NCBI GenBank assembly: GCA_050250665.1
Contig: JBFWOF010000058.1
Coordinates: forward strand, 1-34,842
From: JADKFD01 sp050250665
GTDB taxonomy: Bacteria > Pseudomonadota > Gammaproteobacteria > Xanthomonadales > SZUA-5
Direction of reading: 5' to 3'
Length of the DNA: 34,842 nt
The notes beneath the pieces are model-generated. The model worked only from the letters and a program-made list of their open reading frames with translations, was not told the origin of the DNA and ran no database searches. The position numbers were made by a program, and so were the translations under genes. Positions 1 to 7,249 of the stretch are shown piece by piece. The number at the start of each line of letters is the position of its first letter. Positions within the stretch are counted from its first letter, which is position 1.

Positions 1-428
1 GGAGCGGACTCTGTGCGCGACGCTCGGGTCGTCGTCGGTGCAGTAGCCCGGGTAAGCCGCTGGCGCACGCGGGTCGGTTGGGCGTAGCTCAACAGCGCCG
101 AGTGCAACTCGGCGCTCCCAGCGAAGACCTGTGGGAGCGGACTCTGTCCGCGATGCTTTGGTCGTCGTCGGTGCAGTAGCCCGGGTAAGCCGCAGGCGCA
201 CCCGGGTCGGTGGGGCGAAGATCAACAGCGCCGAGTGCAACTCGGCGATCCCAGAGACGACCTGTGGGAGCGGACTCTGTCCGCGATGCTTTGGTCGTCG
301 TCGGTGGAGTAGCCCGGGCAAGCCGCAGGCGCACCCGGGTCGGTGGGGCGAAGATCAACAGCGCCGAGTGCAACTCGGCGATCCCAGCGAAGACCTGTGG
401 GAGCGGACTCTGTCCGCGATGCTTTGGT
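1..428. repeat. Tandem 133-bp repeat, three full copies plus a partial fourth
   Basis: Copies start at 1, 134, 267 and 400, so the period is exactly 133 bp. The last copy stops after about 29 bases, and the array may continue to the left of the window. Copies 2 and 3 differ at only a few positions, while copy 1 is more diverged. Each unit holds three palindromic modules: GGAGCGGACTCTGTCCGCG preceded by GTG, a GTAG followed by a CCCGGG...CCCGGG hairpin, and GCCGAGT-GCA-ACTCGGC. The first two have a GTGG/GTAG foot like REP elements. Reading frames across the array are by-products of the repeat and look non-coding. A shortened relative lies at 24062-24152. Confidence 0.93.
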
Positions 429-471
429 GAACCAGCACGCTCCTACGGGAGGGCGCTTGCGCTGCGGTAGC

Positions 472-1464
472 TCACAGCGCCACTCGGCTCGCCAGCTCCG
501 GGTCATCGCCCTGGAACCACTCCGCCTCCGGAAAATCCGCCTTCTCCAGGCCCGCCAGCACCCGCCGCAGCGCCGCCAGATCCAGCTTGGGCGCCAGCCC
601 GCGCAGCAATTCCAGCGTGTAGTCGCGCGGCACCCGGTTGGCGGGCAGCAGTGCATAGGTGGTGCAGGGCGCCAGTGCCATTTCCAGCGGAATGGCGCGC
701 ACGCTCGGCGGCAGGCGGTGCGCGGCCAGGTCGGCGACGATGCCGATGCCGATGCCCTGTTCCACATAGGTGCGGATCAGTTCGGCATCACTGGCAGTCA
801 CCGCGTAGTCCGGATGCAGGCCTTGATCGGCAAAGGCCTCGGCCAGCGAGGAGCCCGGGCGCACGGTCGAGGGATAGACCAGCAGCGGATGCTGGGCCAG
901 ATCGGCCAGACGCAGCACCTTGCGTCTGGCCAGCACATGCTGGGCGGGCACCAGCGCCACCCGACGCCAGCGGAACAACGGTACCGCCAGGCCCGTCTCG
1001 GGCGGCAGCCCGGCGCTGCTCGACAAGGCCACATCGACATCGCCACCGCCGAGTGCCTCGACGATCCGCGCCGGATCAGTGGTCTCGATGGCCAGACGCA
1101 CCCGCGGATAGCGCCGGCGCAGCTCACCCAGAGCTTCCGGCAACACGAAACGCGCCAGCGTGTGGGTGCAGACCACCCGCAACTCGCCATCGGTTTCGGC
1201 CCGGGTGTTGGCGGCAAAAGCGCGGATGCTGCGGGCCTGATCGACAATCAGCCGTGCTCGCGAGGCCACTTCGCTGCCGAGCTCGGTCAGCCCGGTCAGG
1301 CGCTTGCCGTTGCGCAGAAACACCGGAAACCCGAGCTCGTCTTCGAGCGCCCGCAGCTGCTTGGACAATCCGGGCTGGGTGGCATGCACGCGCTCGGCCG
1401 CCACCGTGAGGTTGAGACCGGCGTCGACGATGGCGATCAGATGACGCAGTTGCACCAGGGTCAT
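472..1464 (-). CDS. cysB: LysR-family transcriptional regulator, CysB-like
   Basis: This 330-residue protein has the full LysR layout: an N-terminal winged helix-turn-helix (about residues 1-60, with QLRHLIAIVDAGLNLTVAAE and QPGLSKQLRALEDELG) and a periplasmic-binding-like effector domain (about 90-295). The effector domain opens with THTLARFVLP, closely matching the THTQARYALP segment of CysB, which senses N-acetylserine/sulfide and controls cysteine biosynthesis. It is divergent from siroheme synthase cysG, which fits a sulfur-assimilation role. The start at 1464 is the conserved MTLVQLRHL. The region just upstream has no good ribosome-binding site but does hold a striking AGACGTCT palindrome. 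Family assignment is firm; CysB rather than a paralogue such as Cbl is likely but not proven. Confidence 0.85.
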   Translation of the reverse strand: MTLVQLRHLIAIVDAGLNLTVAAERVHATQPGLSKQLRALEDELGFPVFLRNGKRLTGLTELGSEVASRARLIVDQARSIRAFAANTRAETDGELRVVCTHTLARFVLPEALGELRRRYPRVRLAIETTDPARIVEALGGGDVDVALSSSAGLPPETGLAVPLFRWRRVALVPAQHVLARRKVLRLADLAQHPLLVYPSTVRPGSSLAEAFADQGLHPDYAVTASDAELIRTYVEQGIGIGIVADLAAHRLPPSVRAIPLEMALAPCTTYALLPANRVPRDYTLELLRGLAPKLDLAALRRVLAGLEKADFPEAEWFQGDDPELASRVAL

Positions 1465-1470
1465 GGCATT

Positions 1471-1494
1471 GGATGTTTAGACGTCTAGACGGCC
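1471..1494. promoter_or_regulatory. Met-box-like tandem operator upstream of the LysR gene
   Basis: The sequence contains the perfect 10-bp palindrome TAGACGTCTA (1478-1487). Read as adjacent 8-bp boxes it gives GGATGTTT (5 of 8), AGACGTCT (8 of 8) and AGACGGCC (6 of 8) against the enterobacterial MetJ consensus AGACGTCT, which is bound as tandem repeats. It lies 6-30 nt upstream of the regulator start codon, where a bound repressor would block expression. Whether this organism has MetJ is unknown, and another sulfur regulator could use the site. Confidence 0.4.
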
Positions 1495-1635
1495 ATTGTA
1501 GGCGGCGTGGCGGAGCGGGGCAAGGGGCCGGCAGTTACGGGGCACGGGAGAGAGGGCACGGGACAGGGGGCCGTGCGGGGCAGAGCCCGCATCCCGGCGT
1601 CATTGCGGGGAGCGCAGCGATGGCTTCGTCCACTT

Positions 1636-1709
1636 GTAGGAGCGCCCTTGTGGCGCGACCACCGCTGCGGACCTGCGGCTTGGCGGTCGCGACGCGAGGT
1701 CGCTCCTAC
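1636..1709. repeat. REP-like inverted pair (GTAGGAGCG family)
   Basis: Two REP-like units face each other: GTAGGAGCGCCCTTGTGGCG begins at 1636 and its complementary type GGTCGCTCCTAC ends at 1709, with GCGACC/GGTCGC pairing inside. Both units begin with the GTAG foot. The rest of the 1500-1780 gap is low-complexity: repeated GGGCACGGG-type motifs (1530-1590), part of the GCGTCATTGCGGGGAGCGCAGCGA family (about 1600-1622), and ACAACCAACAACC near 1758-1778. I see no gene there. Confidence 0.8.
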
Positions 1710-1781
1710 CGTTCGAATGCAAGCAACAACGAATTCCTGTGAGCTTTCTCTGGTTCCCGACAACCAACAACCAACAACCGC

Positions 1782-1842
1782 CTTATGCCCCAGCGGCATA
1801 AGCTCAGCCCGCCGGATCATTTCTACGGACGTCTACAAGTCC
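1782..1842 (+). promoter_or_regulatory. Putative cysG control region: LysR-type palindrome and GACGTCTA site
   Basis: A perfect inverted repeat, CTTATGCC-N5-GGCATAAG, spans 1782-1802. Its ATGCC-N5-GGCAT core has the T-N11-A shape of LysR-type regulator sites. Downstream, 1827-1842 reads GGACGTCT then ACAAGTCC, matching the met-box consensus at 7 and 5 of 8 positions. The 8-mer GACGTCTA is identical to the one in front of the divergent LysR gene. These elements lie 36-96 nt upstream of the cysG start. Binding by the CysB-like protein or a MetJ-type repressor is inference. Confidence 0.4.
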
Positions 1843-1877
1843 ATAAGCTGGCACTCTCCCGAATCCTGGCTGGGCGC

Positions 1878-3299
1878 ATGAATCTGTATCCGCTGTTTGC
1901 CGACCTCAAGGGTCGACGCGTGCTGGTGATCGGTGCCGGCAATGTGGCCGAGCGCAAGATCGAGATGTTGCTGCGGGCCGGGGCTGAGGTTGATGTGGTG
2001 GCGACGCGGCTGTCGCCATTGCTGGCGCAATGCAGGCGCGACGGACGCTTGCAGCATCGGGCTTTGCAGTTCACGCCGCAGCAGCTCGACGGCGTCTGGC
2101 TGGTGGTGGCGGCGACCGACGACGTGGCCTTGAACCGGCGGGTGGCCGAGGCTGCAGGCCGGCGTCAGATCTGGGTCAATGTCGTCGATGACGCGCCGCT
2201 GTCCAGCTTTCAGGTGCCGGCCGTCATCGATCGTTCGCCGCTGATGATCGCAGTGTCTTCCGGCGGCAGCGCACCGATGCTGGCACGACTGGTGCGCGAA
2301 CGCCTGGAACGCTGGCTGACGCCCTCGCTGGGATTGCTCGCCGGCCTGTTCGACCGTTGCCGCACGCGCATCCGCGCGGCCTTTCCCGATCTGGCACGGC
2401 GCCGCGCCTTCTACGATGAGTTGCTGCAGGGACAGGTTTCGGCCCTGGTCGATGCCGGGCGCGTGGCCGAGGCCGAACAGGAGCTGTTGCGTTCACTGGC
2501 CCAGCCTGCGTCCGCCCGCCGCGGACGGGTGATCCTGGTGGGTGCCGGACCGGGCGCCGCCGGCTTGCTGACACTGGATGCCCTGCGGGCGCTGCAGCAG
2601 GCCGATGTGATCCTGCACGATCAACTGGTCAGCGCCGAAGTGCTGGAGTTGGCACGCCGCGACGCCGAGCGCATCGCCGTCGGCAAGCACGGCCACGGTC
2701 ACAGCACCGCCCAGGAAGATATCCATGGGCTGATGATCGAACACGCCCGCCGCGGTCAGGTCGTGGTCCGCCTGAAGGGCGGCGATCCCTTTGTGTTCGG
2801 CCGTGGCGGCGAGGAGCTCGAAGCACTGCGCGCAGCGGGCATAGCCTATGCCGTCGTGCCCGGGATCACGGCAGCGGTGGCCTGCGCCGCCTATGCCGGC
2901 ATACCGCTGACGCACCGCGACCACGCCCAGTCGGTGCGGCTGGCCACGGCCCATTGCGCCCGCTCCATCGATACCCTGGATTGGCGGGCGCTGGCGGTCG
3001 AGCGCCAGACGCTGGCCTTGTACATGGCTGGCGCGCAGCTGGACACCGTGCGCCAGCGGCTGATCGAGCACGGTCGCAGTCCGTTGACGCCGGTGGCGCT
3101 GGTCGAGAATGGCTCGCGCCGCGATCAGCGGGTCATCGTCGGCACACTGGCGGAACTGCCGGAGCTGGCACGCGACCACCAGCTGAAGTCGCCGTCGCTG
3201 CTGTACATCGGCGAAGTGGCCGCACTGGCGACCGAACTCAGCTGGTTTGGTGCGGCGCCGATCGAGGGCCGGGTGGCTGTGCTGGCGGCAGCTGCGTAG
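1878..3299 (+). CDS. cysG: Siroheme synthase (bifunctional CysG)
   Basis: CysG converts uroporphyrinogen III to siroheme, the cofactor of sulfite and nitrite reductases. This 473-residue protein has both halves. The N-terminal dehydrogenase/ferrochelatase half carries GAGNVA at 19-24, NVVDD with Asp104/Asp105, and the VSSGGSAP segment around Ser128. The C-terminal SAM-dependent uroporphyrinogen methyltransferase half carries VGAGPG at 221-226, Asp248, Lys270, KGGDPFVFGRGGEE at 300-313 and a YMAG methionine at 383, at or within one position of the E. coli key residues. The start at 1878 gives the conserved MNLYPLFADLKGRRVLVIG, although the frame is open further upstream. The stop codon TAG lies in a GTAG that opens a short palindromic stretch. 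Confidence 0.95.
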   Translation: MNLYPLFADLKGRRVLVIGAGNVAERKIEMLLRAGAEVDVVATRLSPLLAQCRRDGRLQHRALQFTPQQLDGVWLVVAATDDVALNRRVAEAAGRRQIWVNVVDDAPLSSFQVPAVIDRSPLMIAVSSGGSAPMLARLVRERLERWLTPSLGLLAGLFDRCRTRIRAAFPDLARRRAFYDELLQGQVSALVDAGRVAEAEQELLRSLAQPASARRGRVILVGAGPGAAGLLTLDALRALQQADVILHDQLVSAEVLELARRDAERIAVGKHGHGHSTAQEDIHGLMIEHARRGQVVVRLKGGDPFVFGRGGEELEALRAAGIAYAVVPGITAAVACAAYAGIPLTHRDHAQSVRLATAHCARSIDTLDWRALAVERQTLALYMAGAQLDTVRQRLIEHGRSPLTPVALVENGSRRDQRVIVGTLAELPELARDHQLKSPSLLYIGEVAALATELSWFGAAPIEGRVAVLAAAA

Positions 3300-3326
3300 G
3301 TAGGGGCCACGGGGCACGGCCCACCC

Positions 3327-3368
3327 CGGATTGCTGCCTCCGGATCAAGTCCGGGCTCTCCATGAATC
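3327..3368. repeat. Fragment of the 'GCAATCC...TCAAGTCCGGG' dispersed palindrome
   Basis: The segment GGATTGCTGCCTCCGGATCA followed by AGTCCGGGCTCTCCATGAA is the reverse complement of the left part of the element at 28703-28740 and matches one arm of the copies at 26131 and 30302. The other arm is absent, so this is a partial copy. Confidence 0.7.
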
Positions 3369-3406
3369 CTTGTCCTAAGTCGTTGATGGTCAATCGGCTG
3401 GTGTAG

Positions 3407-3471
3407 GTTGGGCTAAGCGCAGCGTGCCCAACATCGGGCCCATCTGTTGGGCACGCAGCGCTTAACCCAAC
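3407..3471. repeat. 65-bp imperfect palindrome (GTTGGGCTAAGCGCAGCG family)
   Basis: Arms of 27 nt (GTTGGGCTAAGCGCAGCGTG... and its complement) flank an 11-nt loop and differ at two positions. It is preceded by GTAG at 3404. Similar TTGGGC...GCCCAA palindromes are common intergenic repeats in proteobacteria. The following stretch 3480-3700 contains only GC-rich sequence with a weak CCGGC-rich hairpin near 3570-3620 and no gene that I can support. Confidence 0.75.
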
Positions 3472-3708
3472 GGTCATGGCTGCGAGTCACTCGCAATCAT
3501 GAAATTCGCTGGTGCCATGACCGTTGCATAGGGTTTCTTGCCTGACCCCTCCCCAGCCCGTCCGGCCCGGCGGCAAGCCGCCGCGCGTTCGCAGGCGCGG
3601 CCGGCATGCCGGCCAAGCGCGCCAGGCTCACCCCCGAACATCGGGGAGGGAGCGACAGCACTCGCCTGAACGACTTTCACGGCAACCTACGGTTCACGGC
3701 TCATGGGC

Positions 3709-3810
3709 AGCCGTAGCGCGGCTCTGTGGACGGCAAGGCGCAGGGCGCCTCGCGTGTGTCGATGGTCGCTCCATCAAACCCGGTCGACGCGAAGGACCCG
3801 GCCTACGCCA
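3709..3810 (+). repeat. Shortened copy of the 192-bp 'GTAGCGCGGCTC' repeat
   Basis: It starts with CGTAGCGCGGCTCTGTGGAC and ends with GACGCGAAGGACCCGGCCTA, matching the two ends of the units at 18501-19142 with the middle replaced or deleted. It is directly followed by a second repeat family at 3817. Confidence 0.75.
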
Positions 3811-3816
3811 GCTGAC

Positions 3817-3903
3817 GTAGGTCACGTTGACCCGCAGGGTCTACGTGACGCGGAGTACGCTTCCAGCCGTCACCTAGCCCGCTTTGCGGACAACCTGACC
3901 TAC
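3817..3903. repeat. GTAGGTCACGTTG / CAACCTGACCTAC inverted repeat
   Basis: It begins GTAGGTCACGTTGACCCGC and ends with the complementary CAACCTGACCTAC, GTAG feet outward, nine bases before the stop codon of gspF (3913). Related elements are at 7172-7205 and 11650-11761. Confidence 0.75.
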
Positions 3904-3912
3904 TTCGAGCAT

Positions 3913-5127
3913 TCAACGAATGATCTGGTTCATCTCGAAAATTGGCAGCAGGATGGCCAGCACCATGAACAGCACCAGCGCGCCCATGACCACGATCAGC
4001 AGTGGTTCGAGGATGGCGACGAAGGCACCCAGGGCGCCCTGCACCTGTTTTTCCTGCAGATCGGCGGCGTGATCGAGCATCGGTTCCAGTTCACCGCTCT
4101 TTTCGCCGCTGCCCACCAGTCGCGTCAGCAGCGGTGGAAAACGTCCGCTTTCGGCCAGCGCCCGGCTCAGGCTGCCACCCTCGCGCACCCGGGCGATGGC
4201 GGCGCTGATGGCTTCCCGCAGCGGCAGCAGGGTCAGCGTGGCTGAGCCCAGACGCAGCGCTTCCAGCAGCGGCACCGAAGCGGCGGTGGCAATCGACAGC
4301 GTGCGCGAAAAGCGCGCGGTGTCCTGGGCTCGCAGCAGTTTTCCGATCAGCGGCAGCCGCATCAGCAAGGCGTGCCAGCGGGTGCGGAAGGCCGGTCGCG
4401 CCAGCGCCAGTCTGAAGGCCACCAGGGCGCCGACGGCGGCGATCAGCAACCAGGGCCCGAAAGTGCGCACGAAGGCACTCATCGCCAGCAACATGCGCGT
4501 CGGCCAGGGCAGCTCGGTCTGCAGTTGTTCGAACACGCCGACCACCTGCGGCACCACATAGCCGAGCAGGCCGGCAACGATGGCGAAAGCGACCAGCGAC
4601 AGCAGCGCCGGATAGATCAGGGCCGCGATCACACGCTGGCCGATCTGCTGGCGCTCTTCCAGGAATCCGGCCAGACGTTCGAGCACGCGATCGAGCTTGC
4701 CCGACTGCTCGCCAGCCGCCACCGCCGAGCGGTACAGCTCCGGGAAGCTCTCCGGGAAGTCGCCCAGACAATCGGCCAGCGTGCGGCCTTCCATCAACTT
4801 GGAACGCACCGCTACCAGCATGCGCTGGGCGCGGGCATCACCGCTCTGTTCGGCCAGCGCCGACAGCGCTTCGTCCAGCGGCAGGCCGGCACGCACCAGT
4901 GTCGCCCACTGCCGCGTCAGCACCGCCAGATCCGAGGCCGCGATGCCGCGTCCGAACAGCTCCTTGAACTCGCGTCGAGGCGCCTGCTCGCGAACCTCGG
5001 ACATCTCCAGCGGCACCAGCCCTTGATCGCGCAGCACCTGACGCACGGCCTTGGGCGTGTCTCCCTGGAGCACGCCCTTGTGGGTGCGACCGGCCTGATC
5101 CAGCGCCTGGTATTCGAAAGCGGGCAT
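3913..5127 (-). CDS. gspF: Type II secretion system inner-membrane protein GspF
   Basis: GspF is the polytopic inner-membrane platform protein of type II secretion, contacting the GspE ATPase and the pseudopilus machinery. The 404-residue product has normal family length, the typical opening MPAFEYQALDQAGRTHKGVL, two repeated cytoplasmic four-helix domains (about residues 70-190 and 270-390), and hydrophobic segments near 165-190, 220-245 and the C-terminal stretch ending LLPIFEMNQIIR. PilC of type IV pili is related, but the N-terminus and C-terminus are of GspF type. No other gsp gene lies in the window, so the gene is solitary here. It is divergent from folE with about 158 nt between the start codons. 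Confidence 0.9.
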   Translation of the reverse strand: MPAFEYQALDQAGRTHKGVLQGDTPKAVRQVLRDQGLVPLEMSEVREQAPRREFKELFGRGIAASDLAVLTRQWATLVRAGLPLDEALSALAEQSGDARAQRMLVAVRSKLMEGRTLADCLGDFPESFPELYRSAVAAGEQSGKLDRVLERLAGFLEERQQIGQRVIAALIYPALLSLVAFAIVAGLLGYVVPQVVGVFEQLQTELPWPTRMLLAMSAFVRTFGPWLLIAAVGALVAFRLALARPAFRTRWHALLMRLPLIGKLLRAQDTARFSRTLSIATAASVPLLEALRLGSATLTLLPLREAISAAIARVREGGSLSRALAESGRFPPLLTRLVGSGEKSGELEPMLDHAADLQEKQVQGALGAFVAILEPLLIVVMGALVLFMVLAILLPIFEMNQIIR

Positions 5128-5285
5128 CGGTGGTGGGCGTCAGCGGTTCGGCAACAGCTGCCAAGCATAGTCCAGTGGGCAGCCGCCGGTGTGCGCCGCC
5201 GGCGGGTACCCGCGTCGACACGCCGCATTCGCACGCACCGGCGCAATATGCCAGCATTGAATTCGACTCCACGCGGAACCCGAGC

Positions 5286-6014
5286 ATGCCCAAGAAGTTG
5301 CCCGCAGCCGCCGCTGCCAGTGCGCCCGGCCCCGAGGCTCCGGCTTCGGAGCGCATCCGGGCGCGGATACTGGCCTCGGGCCAGCGTTTCCATGCCAACG
5401 ACAATATTGCCGACTTCATCGAGCCGGGCGAACTGGATCAGTTGCTGGGCGAAGTGCAGCAGCAGATGGCCGGGGTGCTGCGCACCTTGGTGATCGACAC
5501 CGACAGCGATCACAACACCCAGGACACCGCTCGCCGGGTGGCCAAGATGTACCTCAACGAGATCTTTCGCGGCCGCTACGTGGCGGCACCGGCGGTGACC
5601 GAGTTCCCCAATGTCGAGCAGTTGAACGAGCTGATGATTGTCGGCCCGATCACCGTGCGCAGCGCCTGTTCGCATCATTTCTGCCCGATCCTCGGCAAGG
5701 TCTGGATCGGAGTGATGCCCAACGAGCATTCCAATCTGATCGGACTGTCCAAGTACGCGCGCCTGACCGAATGGGTGATGAGCCGGCCGCAGATCCAGGA
5801 GGAGGCCGTGACCCAGTTGTCCAGCCTGCTCTACGACATGATGCAGCCCGACGGTCTGGCGCTGGTGATGGAAGCCGATCACTTCTGCATGCACTGGCGT
5901 GGGGTCAAGGACATGGACTCGAAGATGATCAACAGCGTCATGCGTGGCTCATTCCTCAAGGACGCCAATCTGCGTCGGGAATTCCTGAGCCTGCTCAACC
6001 GCAACAAATCCTGA
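5286..6014 (+). CDS. folE: GTP cyclohydrolase I
   Basis: FolE converts GTP to 7,8-dihydroneopterin triphosphate, the first step of tetrahydrofolate and pterin synthesis. With the ATG at 5286 the protein has 242 residues. The expected zinc ligands are present: Cys128 and His131 in CSHHFCP, and Cys201 in ADHFCMHWRGV. Other family landmarks are TARRVAKMYLNEIFRG (81-96) and GLSKYARL (153-160). The N-terminus has an Ala/Pro-rich tail of about 20 residues. The frame is open upstream to 5130, but residues before MPKKLP do not resemble the family. The gene is followed after 10 nt by a BLUF photoreceptor and probably co-transcribed with it. Confidence 0.93.
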   Translation: MPKKLPAAAAASAPGPEAPASERIRARILASGQRFHANDNIADFIEPGELDQLLGEVQQQMAGVLRTLVIDTDSDHNTQDTARRVAKMYLNEIFRGRYVAAPAVTEFPNVEQLNELMIVGPITVRSACSHHFCPILGKVWIGVMPNEHSNLIGLSKYARLTEWVMSRPQIQEEAVTQLSSLLYDMMQPDGLALVMEADHFCMHWRGVKDMDSKMINSVMRGSFLKDANLRREFLSLLNRNKS

Positions 6015-6024
6015 GGTTATCGTC

Positions 6025-6474
6025 ATGTTGGTTCGTTTGCTGTACGCCAGTCGCACCAGTGCCAAGCTCACGCCGAAAATGATCGAAGCCATCCTGGCCT
6101 CGTCACGCAAGCACAATCCCGAGAGCGGCATCACCGGCATCCTCTGCCACGGTGGCGATGTCTTTCTTCAGGTGCTCGAAGGTGGTCGCGACGCCGTCAA
6201 CGCGCTGTACAACCAGATCACCCGCGATCCGCGCCATGAGCATGTGGTGATCCTGCACTACGAAGAGGTGACCGAGCGCCGCTTTGCCGGCTGGACCATG
6301 GGCCAGGTCAATCTCGCCAAGATCAATCCCTCGCTGCTGCTGAAGTATTCCGAGCGCGCGGTGCTGGATCCGTTTGCGGTGTCGGGCAAGGTCTCGATGG
6401 CGCTGCTGGAAGAGCTGATCGCCACCGCCTCGATCCTGGGCCGCGCCGCCTGCCACAGCGGCGGCGAGGGCTGA
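6025..6474 (+). CDS. BLUF-domain blue-light sensor protein
   Basis: BLUF domains bind FAD and sense blue light by rearranging hydrogen bonds between a Tyr and a Gln. This 149-residue protein is essentially a single BLUF domain with all key residues: Tyr7 (RLLYASR), Asn31, Gln49 (FLQVLEG), Trp90 and Met92 (GWTMG). The domain occupies about residues 2-95. A helical tail of some 50 residues has no recognisable output domain, so it probably signals by protein contact. It starts 10 nt after folE, with GAGG upstream as a weak ribosome-binding site, which suggests co-expression with pterin synthesis. The pigment and light response are inferred from the residues. Confidence 0.93.
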   Translation: MLVRLLYASRTSAKLTPKMIEAILASSRKHNPESGITGILCHGGDVFLQVLEGGRDAVNALYNQITRDPRHEHVVILHYEEVTERRFAGWTMGQVNLAKINPSLLLKYSERAVLDPFAVSGKVSMALLEELIATASILGRAACHSGGEG

Positions 6475-6477
6475 GCC

Positions 6478-6514
6478 CGGGACTTTGTCCCGCCAGTATT
6501 GCTTTCGTTACAAT
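6478..6514 (+). promoter_or_regulatory. Small hairpin and candidate sigma-70 promoter
   Basis: A perfect hairpin, CGGGAC-TTT-GTCCCG (6478-6492), follows the BLUF stop codon. It overlaps a candidate promoter with -35 TTGTCC (6485-6490), an 18-bp spacer and -10 TACAAT (6509-6514), about 47 nt before the next start codon. The hairpin lacks a T-run, so termination there would be weak. Confidence 0.4.
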
Positions 6515-6560
6515 TTGGGCCTAACGTGCCGGCTGGAGACCGCAGCGAGAGAACCCAGCC

Positions 6561-7094
6561 ATGCGTTTTCGGATGATTCTGGCAACCATGATCGGACTGG
6601 CGGCTTCCCCCGCCTATGCGCAGGTGCTGGGCTTTGATGGCGATGGTTTCGAAGCCTGTCCGCGTCAGGTGCTGAGCATCAGCACGACCAGCAACTGGGC
6701 CAGCCAGTTTGGGCCTTTTCCTTCGGTCTTGGGTGTGCATCGCATCCTGGTGCCGTCGAGTGGCAGCAGCGTTTTCGCTTTTCAAGCACCGATGGCGCCA
6801 CAAAGCGGCACACTGCAGGTACAGAACGACGTCGATGTCACCGGCGCATTCGTGATCAGCCTCTCGCGCTGTTCGTCGGTATACTCCAGCAACCCGCCCT
6901 CCTGTATCGCCGGGCCTGCCGCCGTGAATGCCCTGGATTTCACGACCGATCCCAATGGCCAGGGATGTCGGCTTGAACCCGGCCAGACCTATTTCTTCAA
7001 CATTACTTTTGGTGTTGAGGCCGCCCCGGTCAACGGGCAACCCTGGTGCGGTGGCTTCTCCTGCGGGGTCCGCATCAATTCGCTGCTGAGATAG
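6561..7094 (+). CDS. Secreted protein of unknown function
   Basis: The 177-residue product opens with a clear Sec signal peptide (MRFRMILATMIGLAASPAYA, cleavage before Gln21). The mature part begins VLGFDGDGFEACP; 'DGFE' motifs near the start of secreted proteins are, in my knowledge, frequent in Lysobacterales. The remainder is Ser/Thr-rich and beta-strand-like with several cysteines (for example RCSSVYSSNPPSC and PWCGGFSCG) that could form disulfides in the periplasm or outside. I do not recognise a domain. It has its own promoter candidate and is probably independent of folE-BLUF. Confidence 0.75.
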   Translation: MRFRMILATMIGLAASPAYAQVLGFDGDGFEACPRQVLSISTTSNWASQFGPFPSVLGVHRILVPSSGSSVFAFQAPMAPQSGTLQVQNDVDVTGAFVISLSRCSSVYSSNPPSCIAGPAAVNALDFTTDPNGQGCRLEPGQTYFFNITFGVEAAPVNGQPWCGGFSCGVRINSLLR

Positions 7095-7171
7095 GCGAAA
7101 CGTAGCTCGACTCGTGCACGGGGCATTGCGGCCACGAAGGAAGGCTGTGGCTACAGGCGCGATGGTCCTGC

Positions 7172-7205
7172 CGTCACGTAGGCCCTTCGGGCCAACGTGA
7201 CCTAC
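7172..7205. repeat. Short GTAGG...CCTAC inverted repeat
   Basis: A compact member of the GTAGGTCACGTTG family: CGTCACGTAGGCCCTTCGGG followed by CCAACGTGACCTAC. It lies between the secreted protein and the convergent kinase gene and may also help terminate transcription. Confidence 0.6.
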
Positions 7206-7249
7206 TTCAAAGCGCGCTGCGAACCGGCTTCTGCGTGCCCTCGTTCGCG

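Noticed and set aside
1..428. CRISPR array
   Set aside because: Units are contiguous with no unique spacers, and 133 bp is far above CRISPR repeat length.
1..470. Overlapping reading frames through the left-edge repeat
   Set aside because: They exist only because the 133-bp unit lacks stops in several frames; protein sequences are repetitive and unlike any family.
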